DNA from: DAOQVB01 sp964400865
GTDB lineage: Bacteria > Patescibacteriota > Microgenomatia > UBA1400 > PJMF01
Length of the DNA: 5,848 bases
Reading direction: 5' to 3'
Assembly: GCA_964400865.1 (NCBI GenBank)
Contig: CAYNWG010000056.1
Location: 1-5,848 of the forward strand
Shown: positions 1 to 5,810 of the stretch, piece by piece
How the letters are laid out: each line of letters starts with the position of its first letter
Position numbering within the stretch: position 1 is the stretch's first letter
Position numbers and translations under genes: made by a program
Notes under the pieces: model-generated
Database searches by the model: none
Told to the model about the DNA's origin: nothing
What the model saw: only the letters and a program-made list of their open reading frames with translations

Positions 1-1
1 C

Positions 2-697
2 TCAAATAATTCTAACACCAAATACTACTTCGATAATCTGGAATATCCAGTAGGTGGCAAACAAAAGTAAAAATCCAACCAGTGCGGCAGTCGCTCGTTG
101 TTTGCCAGCATCCATGGATTTCTTAGTTGGAGCACCCACAAGCATTTCAAACCCAGCCCACACTAACATCATAAATAGGATTAAGCCAGCCAAGGGGAAG
201 GCAAAAACGAGTAGCCGACTCACGATTCCTCCCGGACTGCGTAATTGACTCGCATAAGCAGAAGGAACGTTATCAAGCACTGTTTGCCCGCCACCATGTT
301 GTAGAGGGTCGACTAGATCAAAAAAAGCATCCGTTGGTGGTTCTAATGGGTTGGCAATTGGTCCGCTGGGAGTTGGTGAGCCAGCGGGTCCTGTGGGCGC
401 CGGTGGTCCTGAGGTTGGTGTGACGCTTGGGACAACTCCACATCCAGCAGCATCGCTGCAACAGCTAGCCCCAAGTGGTCCATCGTTGGCTTGTCCAGTT
501 GTACAACTTACAAAAGAAAACTCAATTGGGTCTTCACCCTGGTTATTGTTATTGTAATCACAAAACTTAATAGTGCCCCAGTTTGGAGGGTCATTTTTTA
601 TAGTCCCGCAGGATGCGGAAGCATCCAAGGGGGAAATAATCATAAGGAAGAAGAAGCTAGCGAAGAACGTGGTAATAATTTTACTAATAGTTCTCAT
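2..697 (-). CDS. Secreted two-TM protein with TrbC/VirB2-like C-terminal module and Pro-rich linker
   Basis: Complete 231-residue ORF, ATG to TGA. The N-terminus is a signal peptide: basic start, hydrophobic run about 8-22, likely cleavage after the ASA ending at residue 28. The mature part starts with a Cys-bearing domain (Cys 30, 46, 65, 79, 80, 86), then a Pro/Gly/Ser/Thr linker at about 88-122. Two hydrophobic helices follow, about 158-188 and 203-228, joined by a short basic loop (PTKKSMDAGKQRA). This two-helix arrangement is what the VirB2/TrbC pilin-like families of CPR bacteria look like. It aligns by eye with the C-terminus of the upstream gene product (IVxxLL start, GF in helix 1, P-x-K then DA/AK loop, AL[AV]G in helix 2), so the two are probably paralogues. 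The start is well supported by a GGAGGA site 5 nt upstream and by the TAATG overlap with the preceding gene. Role unproven: membrane-anchored surface subunit or pilin-like protein. No lipobox precedes Cys30. Confidence 0.85.
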   Translation of the reverse strand: MRTISKIITTFFASFFFLMIISPLDASASCGTIKNDPPNWGTIKFCDYNNNNQGEDPIEFSFVSCTTGQANDGPLGASCCSDAAGCGVVPSVTPTSGPPAPTGPAGSPTPSGPIANPLEPPTDAFFDLVDPLQHGGGQTVLDNVPSAYASQLRSPGGIVSRLLVFAFPLAGLILFMMLVWAGFEMLVGAPTKKSMDAGKQRATAALVGFLLLFATYWIFQIIEVVFGVRII

Positions 698-1920
698 TAT
701 GGTCCTCCAAATCCTGGTATTTTGAAGATACTATAGCCAATAAAATGGAGTAGTGTCACCGAGAAGATAATAAAAAGCATGCCTGCTAAAGCGGAGGTCA
801 GCCAACCTTTGGCATCCTCGATGCGCTTGGGTTCTCCCTGAGAAGTGCTGAGGACGAATCCTGATGCAAGAATAATTATTAAGGCAAAGCCGCCACCCAT
901 ACCAAGGCCGAGACGCAACAGACTATTGACGATTTTTTCTGGTTCTCTGGGAATACAACCTACAGCTGTCCAGATACCAGCGCGACCAAGTTCGTCTCCA
1001 CCAATACAAGCAATACATCGATCTTTGGCATTTGCACCCTCTGGCGTCATTAACGACCCACTTACTTGATCGCAAATTTTATATGCATGATGTTCTAAAG
1101 CATATGGATCATTAATTTGTTCAGCAATATCATTCGGCGTGGTAATACAACTTTGGCAATTATTCGTTTGCAGAAAGGTGCCTTGGCAAATGGGAGGATT
1201 GGTTGTTCCGGCCTCNNNNNNNNNNTAGGTACCTTCTGCATTTGGGCTAAAACCGTTATGTGAATATTCTTGAGTAGCTGAAAGAAAATTGGATACAGCT
1301 TCATCATTTCCGGCATTATTTGGACCATGAAGTGTGAAAATGACCGGTCTCGTGTAGGGGCTTCCATCTGGTTTTGTAAGCTTAGCCACAACAAGTAAGT
1401 TGGATCCAAAAATTCCAGCTTCCACGCAACTTGTGGCATTTGCATAACACTCATTGCCATTGCTGGGGGCAGCATTCCAGTCTTTACTGACTCTAAGATA
1501 GGCACAGTTTATACCTCCCACGGTTACGGTATACGTTCCTAACCGACATCCATCAGCACTCAGCCCAGTACCCGCTAGTTGGAGTGTGTGTTCTCCGGGG
1601 GAGGCAAAAGAATCAAAATTAAGCCACTCTAATTGTCCACTTGCGCCCATCACTTGAGAAGGAGATTCTCGTGTAAGTGATCCATCTCTGATAAATAGGC
1701 GATATGAATTGCCCGTCACTAATCCAGGTGTACCGCTGGATCCGATCCTAATATTCAGTTGTACTGGATCAGTAAAAGAAAATGGACCAGTAAGATTGCT
1801 TGAAACAATCGTAATGCCTCTGGTACTACAATTCTCAAGTGCAAAGATTTTGGTTGGCACCACACCAAGAAAAATTCCAAACAAAACCAAAATACCAACC
1901 AGAGTGGTTTTACCTTTCAT
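697..1920 (-). CDS. Secreted Cys-rich protein with beta-rich ectodomains and two-TM TrbC/VirB2-like C-terminus (contains assembly gap)
   Basis: 407 codons as written, ATG to TAA, with four unknown residues (232-235) over a 10-N gap. Signal peptide 1-27 (hydrophobic 7-21, cleavage after IFA). Residues about 30-136 and 137-231 look like two beta-sandwich (Ig-like) domains, the first ending in a GTYTVTV strand. A Cys-rich segment at 245-322 contains CxxC pairs at 255/258 and 302/305 and a WTAVGC motif at 317-322. Helix 1 is about 332-357 and helix 2 about 374-398, separated by a GEPKRIEDAKGW loop; the protein ends in PGFGGP. The Cys-rich segment plus two-helix module resembles a group of hypothetical proteins I associate with Microgenomates (recognition, not a search). 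It is first in an operon with a smaller paralogue that starts at its stop codon. The frame reads through on both sides of the gap, so the gene is probably intact, but its true length is unknown. Likely an envelope protein with the ectodomain outside; function unknown. Confidence 0.82.
   Translation of the reverse strand: MKGKTTLVGILVLFGIFLGVVPTKIFALENCSTRGITIVSSNLTGPFSFTDPVQLNIRIGSSGTPGLVTGNSYRLFIRDGSLTRESPSQVMGASGQLEWLNFDSFASPGEHTLQLAGTGLSADGCRLGTYTVTVGGINCAYLRVSKDWNAAPSNGNECYANATSCVEAGIFGSNLLVVAKLTKPDGSPYTRPVIFTLHGPNNAGNDEAVSNFLSATQEYSHNGFSPNAEGTXXXXEAGTTNPPICQGTFLQTNNCQSCITTPNDIAEQINDPYALEHHAYKICDQVSGSLMTPEGANAKDRCIACIGGDELGRAGIWTAVGCIPREPEKIVNSLLRLGLGMGGGFALIIILASGFVLSTSQGEPKRIEDAKGWLTSALAGMLFIIFSVTLLHFIGYSIFKIPGFGGP
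703..708 (-). promoter_or_regulatory. Strong Shine-Dalgarno for the downstream minus-strand gene, inside the upstream coding region
   Basis: Read on the minus strand this is GGAGGA, 5 nt before the ATG at 697. It is formed by the last Gly-Gly codons of the upstream protein, and the two genes share TAATG. This fixes the start of the 231-residue protein and implies coupled translation. It also indicates that the host ribosome uses a canonical anti-SD sequence. Confidence 0.85.
1216..1225. other. Assembly gap (10 N) within the 407-codon gene
   Basis: Ten consecutive N bases. Ten is a common scaffolding placeholder, so the real distance is uncertain. On the minus strand the bases before the gap are TA at codon positions 1-2, so the split codon must be Tyr (TAC/TAT) or a stop. 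The reading frame is coherent on both sides if the true length leaves remainder 1 when divided by 3, as 10 does. Confidence 0.97.
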
Positions 1921-1932
1921 AACTTACGTGTT

Positions 1933-1961
1933 ATTGTACCTTAATACACTCTGAGTTTTAA
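1933..1961 (-). promoter_or_regulatory. Candidate sigma-70-type promoter for the minus-strand envelope operon
   Basis: On the minus strand, TTAAAA (plus 1956-1961; 4 of 6 to TTGACA) lies 17 nt before TACAAT (plus 1933-1938; 5 of 6 to TATAAT). Initiation would fall near 1926, only a few bases before the ATG at 1920. No Shine-Dalgarno is visible ahead of that ATG, so the message may be leaderless or nearly so. The 78-bp divergent region 1921-1998 should also carry the promoter of the plus-strand SpoIID-type gene, but I found no convincing elements for it. Confidence 0.4.
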
Positions 1962-1998
1962 GAGGGGTAATTATTGAATCAAGTGCGATCAAACAAGT

Positions 1999-3759
1999 AT
2001 GAAACGATTCGTTAAATTAGCATTGAAAATAGGAACTGGATTTTTTTTACCATTGTTAATTTTTGGAGCACTAGTCTTTCAACCTGGTTTCGTTCGCGCA
2101 CTAGACCCAGTAGATGATCTGCAAAATCAAATCAATGAACTGGAAAAGTTAAAAAATCTTTCTGTTGCGGCGACAAAGCCATTAGAAAAAGAAGTGGCCA
2201 ACTTGCAAGGGAGGATTAACTCGGCGAGATCAGGAATTGAAACTGCTAAGCGTGAGGTAGTGCAAGTTGGCAACGATATCGAAAAAAGAGAAGTAGACCT
2301 AGCTCTCCAATACCAAATTTTATCCAAGCGTGTGCACGATCAATATATACGATTACGTTTAGTTGCCTCGCCCTTGCTTATGTTATCTCAAAATACGGTG
2401 GGAAACTTAACCAAGGATTTAGCCTATCGTGAATCAGTGCAGGCACAAGACCAGCGGTTAATAAGCAGTATCACCAAAGACATAGCTGAACTAGAAAGTG
2501 ATCGTCAAGCACTAGAAGAACGCCAAGTTGTTTTGGCCAACTTAGAAAAACAGTTGGATAGCCAAGCTGCTTTCTTTAAAACAGAAATTGCCAAAGCCAA
2601 AGATTATCAACAAACTCTCTCAAGCAAAATTGCCGACCTCTCCGCACGACAACAATCAATTATTAATGCTCGATCAGGATCTTTTATAACGTCTGTGGGC
2701 GAAGTACCACTGGCTGATGACTTTAATGCCTCAATTGGTTATAAAGCCCAAGCACCTAGTAATTCGTTTGCAGTCTTTAGCTTTGGTGGGTACACACATC
2801 GGAATGGGATGAGCCAGTATGGTGCCAAAGCTCGGGCAGATTCTGGTCAATCTGCAGAAGAAATTTTAAAAGCCTACTATCCCAATGCCACTCTGAAAAA
2901 AGACTATTCAGCTATGGGCTCAATCAGTGTTCAGGGGGTGGGCACAATTTCATTTGAAGATCAATATTTACAAGGGATATATGAAATGCCAGGTAGTTGG
3001 CACATGGAAGCCCTCAAGGCTCAAGCGATAGCCGCCCGCACTTTTGCGATTAAATACACAGGTAATGGTTCAAAATCAATCTGTACTACCGAAGCTTGTC
3101 AGGTGTTCAAAAATCAAAAGAAGGGCGGAGATTGGGAACGAGCGGTCAATGATACCCGAGGTTGGGTTTTGGTTGATGGCGGTGGTAGCCCAGTTTCTAC
3201 TCAGTATGCCTCGACGCATGGTGGGTATAGCAATACATCTGGATGGGATACGACCGATAAGTCCGCTGATGGATCTTGGTCTACTCGAGCGTGGGAAAAC
3301 AAAGCGAGCAGTCCGTGGTTTTATAAAGCTTGGTATCGTAATGGCTATTCATCAAGCGGTGACAGTTGTGGCCGCTCGCATCCTTGGCTTTCTCAGGAAG
3401 AATTTTCCGACATTATTAACGCCTGGATTGTGCGGAGTAACCCAAATGGAGCCGACACGAGTAGGATTCAGCCGCCAACTATCAATCAATGTCAAATCGG
3501 TGGCGGCGGTAATCCCTATTCCATGAGCGAACTGCGAGATAAAGCCAATAATTCAGGAGGAGCTGTGACAAATGTATCGTCAGTTAGTGTCAGTCATAGT
3601 AGTAATGGTCAAACCACCACGGTTAATGTCAGTACCAATCGTGGCAACCTGAGTATTCCCGGTAGCGAGTTCAAATCAACTTTCAACCTGCGTGCTCCTG
3701 GATACCTACGCATTCCACAAAGTAGCTTCGGTTTTTTCAATATCGAATTCAAGCAATAA
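1999..3759 (+). CDS. Secreted coiled-coil SpoIID/LytB-domain protein (putative peptidoglycan lytic transglycosylase)
   Basis: 586 residues, ATG to TAA. Signal peptide or N-terminal anchor at about 1-35 (hydrophobic 11-28, possible cleavage after VRA). Residues 36-225 are a long charged coiled coil rich in E, K, Q and L, similar in style to PcsB/CwlO N-termini. The SpoIID domain begins near 258: GGYTHRNGMSQYGA (263-276), EEILKAYYPNATL (287-299), then the core with YEMP (328-331; E329 matches the catalytic Glu of SpoIID) and ALKAQAIAARTFA (338-350). CTTEACQV (362-369) recalls the paired cysteines of zinc-binding clostridial SpoIID. STHGGYS, PWFYKAWY and a C-terminal beta region ending SSFGFFNIEF follow. 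SpoIID enzymes cleave glycan strands stripped of stem peptides. With no sporulation genes in view, a wall-remodelling role is more likely. An in-frame TGA at 1975 excludes an earlier start; no clear Shine-Dalgarno. recF follows 45 bp downstream, and the two-TM envelope operon diverges upstream. Confidence 0.88.
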   Translation: MKRFVKLALKIGTGFFLPLLIFGALVFQPGFVRALDPVDDLQNQINELEKLKNLSVAATKPLEKEVANLQGRINSARSGIETAKREVVQVGNDIEKREVDLALQYQILSKRVHDQYIRLRLVASPLLMLSQNTVGNLTKDLAYRESVQAQDQRLISSITKDIAELESDRQALEERQVVLANLEKQLDSQAAFFKTEIAKAKDYQQTLSSKIADLSARQQSIINARSGSFITSVGEVPLADDFNASIGYKAQAPSNSFAVFSFGGYTHRNGMSQYGAKARADSGQSAEEILKAYYPNATLKKDYSAMGSISVQGVGTISFEDQYLQGIYEMPGSWHMEALKAQAIAARTFAIKYTGNGSKSICTTEACQVFKNQKKGGDWERAVNDTRGWVLVDGGGSPVSTQYASTHGGYSNTSGWDTTDKSADGSWSTRAWENKASSPWFYKAWYRNGYSSSGDSCGRSHPWLSQEEFSDIINAWIVRSNPNGADTSRIQPPTINQCQIGGGGNPYSMSELRDKANNSGGAVTNVSSVSVSHSSNGQTTTVNVSTNRGNLSIPGSEFKSTFNLRAPGYLRIPQSSFGFFNIEFKQ

Positions 3760-3769
3760 ATCAACTGAA

Positions 3770-3800
3770 TAATCCAGCCTGTATACTACTGGCAGGATTA
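3770..3800 (+). promoter_or_regulatory. Imperfect hairpin in the recF leader overlapping its Shine-Dalgarno
   Basis: Arms TAATCCAGCC (3770-3779) and GGCAGGATTA (3791-3800) give nine base pairs with one A-A mismatch around an 11-nt loop. No T-run follows and the recF ATG is at 3805, so it is not a standard terminator. The 3' arm contains the AGGA that would serve recF, so folding could hide the ribosome binding site. The loop also holds TATACT (3782-3787), 5 of 6 to a -10 box, but without a good -35 partner. Either a translational control hairpin on read-through mRNA or a weak internal promoter is possible. Confidence 0.5.
3794..3797 (+). promoter_or_regulatory. Shine-Dalgarno of recF (AGGA)
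   Basis: AGGA lies 7 nt before the ATG at 3805, a normal spacing that supports this start. It sits within the 3' arm of the hairpin at 3770-3800. Confidence 0.6.
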
Positions 3801-3804
3801 GATT

Positions 3805-4905
3805 ATGCTGCAATCGTTGCATTTACAACACTTTCGCTCGCATGAAGACTTAAAGATTGATTTCTCTGAGCGTGCAACGCTAATTGTTGGCTCCAATGCC
3901 AGTGGCAAAACATCAATTATTGAAGCAATTCATTTACTAGCCACTGGCCAAAGTTTCCGTGCTGGCAAGGTTGAAGAAATGGTGGGTTTTTCTGCTGAAT
4001 GGGCGAGAATCACGGGCAACCTTAGAAGCGAGATGAGCGAGCAAGGTGAGGCAGACCGAGAACAAGAGCAAACGGAATTATCTGTCTTGTTAACTCGCGG
4101 CATGCTTCAAGGTAAAAAAACCCACCATAAGCATTTTTCGGTCAATGGCATCAATCGACAGCTTCATAAAATGCTGGGTCAATTGCAAACTGCGGTGTTT
4201 CGACCGGAGGACATGAGAATAATTGAGGGGTCTCCCAGTCGTCGGCGACGATTTTTGGACGAAGTGATAGGTAGTTTTGATGCTGAATATTTGCGATCCG
4301 CCAAAACCTACGAGCAAAGTTTGAAACGGTATAACAAGTTGCTAGAAACGGTGCGTGATAATCGCCAGCCAACCACAATTCTAGAATACTGGGAGCGAGC
4401 CATGGTCAAGCACGGTGAGTATTTGCAACGCCAGCGTGAGCAGTTTTTGCTGGCGGCAATCAAAGTTCCTTTTGCCATACGTTTGGAGGTTGCATATAAA
4501 CCATCAATTATCACGCAAGAAAGAATAGATCACTATCAAGAACGAGCCGTTGCTTCTGGTCACAGTCTAGTTGGACCGCACAAAGATGATTTTAGTGTCA
4601 GCTGCGACGTTCAAGATCTATGGCGAGGTCGATTGACTGAGTATCATGACGTGGCATTATATGGTTCACGCGGCCAGCAGCGGCTGGCCGTTTTATGGCT
4701 CAAGGCTTGCCAACTTAACTATATTGAAACGCAGACAAGCCAAAAGCCTCTGTTGTTACTAGACGATATTTTTTCTGAATTAGACGAAGAAAATCAGCAA
4801 GTTGTGGTCAAACTAATTAATAATCATCAAGCGATCGTTACCTCGGCAGATCCCGCAGTGGCAACGTTTTTACCAAATGAAACCACGAAAGTTAAACTTG
4901 ACTGA
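3805..4905 (+). CDS. recF: DNA replication and repair protein RecF
   Basis: 366 residues, ATG to TGA, normal full length for RecF. RecF is a cytoplasmic SMC/ABC-type ATPase that binds gapped DNA and, with RecO and RecR, helps load RecA at stalled forks. Visible motifs: N-terminal LxLxHFRSH (5-13), Walker A GSNASGKT (29-36), ATGQSFR (46-52), the RecF hallmark FRPEDMxxIEGSPSRRRRFLD (132-152), GPHKDDF (257-263), ABC signature YGSRGQQRLAVLWLK (286-300), Walker B LLLLDDIFSELD (316-327), and the switch region IVTSAD (344-349). All expected ATPase motifs are intact. A charged E/Q-rich stretch at about 76-92 looks like a lineage-specific loop. The gene sits 45 bp after the SpoIID-type gene, outside the familiar dnaA-dnaN-recF-gyrB setting. 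The frame stays open for 41 codons after the TGA. Confidence 0.96.
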   Translation: MLQSLHLQHFRSHEDLKIDFSERATLIVGSNASGKTSIIEAIHLLATGQSFRAGKVEEMVGFSAEWARITGNLRSEMSEQGEADREQEQTELSVLLTRGMLQGKKTHHKHFSVNGINRQLHKMLGQLQTAVFRPEDMRIIEGSPSRRRRFLDEVIGSFDAEYLRSAKTYEQSLKRYNKLLETVRDNRQPTTILEYWERAMVKHGEYLQRQREQFLLAAIKVPFAIRLEVAYKPSIITQERIDHYQERAVASGHSLVGPHKDDFSVSCDVQDLWRGRLTEYHDVALYGSRGQQRLAVLWLKACQLNYIETQTSQKPLLLLDDIFSELDEENQQVVVKLINNHQAIVTSADPAVATFLPNETTKVKLD

Positions 4906-4940
4906 GTAGATCTAGAAGACTGGGTTAGCAAATGGTCTGA
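4906..4940. other. Short convergent intergenic region, no terminator seen
   Basis: 35 bp between the stop of recF and the stop of the minus-strand gene. It contains the palindrome TAGATCTA (4907-4914) and a 4-bp AGAC/GTCT pairing, but no strong stem with a T-run on either strand. Transcription from the two sides may run into the opposite gene. Confidence 0.6.
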
Positions 4941-5630
4941 TTACGGAATAAAAATTTCATCAGGAGTGAGTGTTGTAATAACTGCATTTGCGACATGCCA
5001 TGCGCGAGAACGTGCTTTTGCATCAGGCTGATTTGTAACATCGAAACGTTGCTCAGCTTGAGTAGTGAGGACGCCGAGCTGCAGTTGTTCTATGCCTGCA
5101 GCTACGCTAGCATATAGTTGTTCTTTTGCTTTTACCTTCGCTGTTTGGTAAATGCTTTTGCCGTTCTCACCGTGTCCGATCTTGACATGTTCCCAAACCA
5201 ACTTTGTTGCTTCATTTACATCTCTAAGAGCTTCATCAGCTAGGGTGATTATGGGCGCACGAATTGTTTCGGGTATTTCATTTAGACGATTTATTAGGTC
5301 CTGCACTCTGTGTTCCAAATCTTCTTCTATGACTTCAGGAATGAATGATGCGGGAATATCAAAGCTAGGTGGAAGAATATCAAAACCAAATCGAAAATTA
5401 CTTAGCGCAACGCCAAAGTAGTGAACAGTAGACCGTAATTGATCTGGAAGAAGTTTTTTTAGCTCAGCAAAATTTAAAGAAATTCGGTATTGTGCAGCAC
5501 GGCTATGATCATATCGAAACCGAGCAATAATTTGTTCAGGAGGAAGTGGTTGAGCTTCGGGACCATCTTGTTCTTCTTTGGCCATTAAAGCAGCAATTTC
5601 CTTAGTCGTCATCGTAGCAATTTCTTGCAT
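4941..5630 (-). CDS. Uncharacterised soluble protein, mainly helical
   Basis: 229 residues, ATG to TAA; not recognised. It has no signal peptide, no membrane segment and no cysteine. The first 35 residues are acidic and Pro-rich with a possible short helix (IATMTTKEIAALMAKEE), then an RFRYDHSRAAQYRISLNF segment (37-54) that could form a strand or two. A Pro-rich stretch (about 86-98) leads into long amphipathic helices (100-150 and 160-195) with many E, K, Q and A residues. Two nearby ATGs (residues 7 and 16) are alternative starts; the first is chosen because none has a clearly better ribosome site and a candidate promoter lies just upstream. Only a weak GTGAG precedes it. The length, uninterrupted frame, ordinary composition and matching promoter support a real cytoplasmic protein. 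No functional assignment is possible from the sequence. Confidence 0.75.
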   Translation of the reverse strand: MQEIATMTTKEIAALMAKEEQDGPEAQPLPPEQIIARFRYDHSRAAQYRISLNFAELKKLLPDQLRSTVHYFGVALSNFRFGFDILPPSFDIPASFIPEVIEEDLEHRVQDLINRLNEIPETIRAPIITLADEALRDVNEATKLVWEHVKIGHGENGKSIYQTAKVKAKEQLYASVAAGIEQLQLGVLTTQAEQRFDVTNQPDAKARSRAWHVANAVITTLTPDEIFIP

Positions 5631-5646
5631 AAAAAATACTCACTTA

Positions 5647-5665
5647 ATAGTATTGCTAGTACTAT
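5647..5665. repeat. Perfect 6-bp inverted repeat overlapping the promoter of the uncharacterised gene
   Basis: ATAGTA (5647-5652) and TACTAT (5660-5665) flank a 7-nt spacer. The repeat covers most of the candidate -10 box (5661-5666) and the predicted start point near 5654, where a repressor operator would be expected. The region is AT-rich, so chance is a real alternative. Confidence 0.35.
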
Positions 5666-5690
5666 ACCACTATATAAAATTTATCTACAA
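5661..5690 (-). promoter_or_regulatory. Candidate extended -10 promoter for the uncharacterised gene
   Basis: On the minus strand, TTGTAG (plus 5685-5690) precedes TATAGT (plus 5661-5666; 5 of 6 to TATAAT) by 18 nt. A TGG directly before the -10 gives the extended form TGnTATAGT. Predicted initiation near 5654 would give a leader of about 24 nt before the ATG at 5630. Confidence 0.42.
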
Positions 5691-5810
5691 CTATGGGCCA
5701 CCACTGAGGTAGCAAACAGTGACCGCAAGATCAACAACATAATTTGTAAACCATTACAGTTAAAGCAAGAATTTGGTAGTAAAGTGATTTTGGAAAAGTA
5801 AAGTTGTTCT

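Noticed and set aside
28..30. Lipoprotein signal in the 231-residue protein (Cys30 right after the signal peptide; coded near 608-613)
   Set aside because: The three residues before Cys30 are SAS, without the Leu/Val/Ile required at -3 of a lipobox. Ordinary signal peptidase I cleavage after ASA fits better. (The start and end given here are residue numbers.)
1095..1505. 136-codon minus-strand frame across the N gap
   Set aside because: It lies inside the 407-codon gene in another frame and lacks domain or signal features. The longer frame has a coherent signal peptide, cysteines and TM helices.
3044..3526. 160-codon plus-strand frame inside the SpoIID-type gene
   Set aside because: It overlaps the conserved SpoIID core in a different frame, and its composition looks like a frame-shifted shadow.
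3770..3800. Rho-independent terminator between the SpoIID-type gene and recF
   Set aside because: The stem is followed by GATTATG, not a T-run, and abuts the recF start, so leader control is more plausible.
5702..5721. CACTG / CAGTG inverted repeat in the right-hand intergenic region
   Set aside because: Only 5 bp with a 10-nt spacer, no extension on either side and no nearby T-run or gene start; expected by chance.
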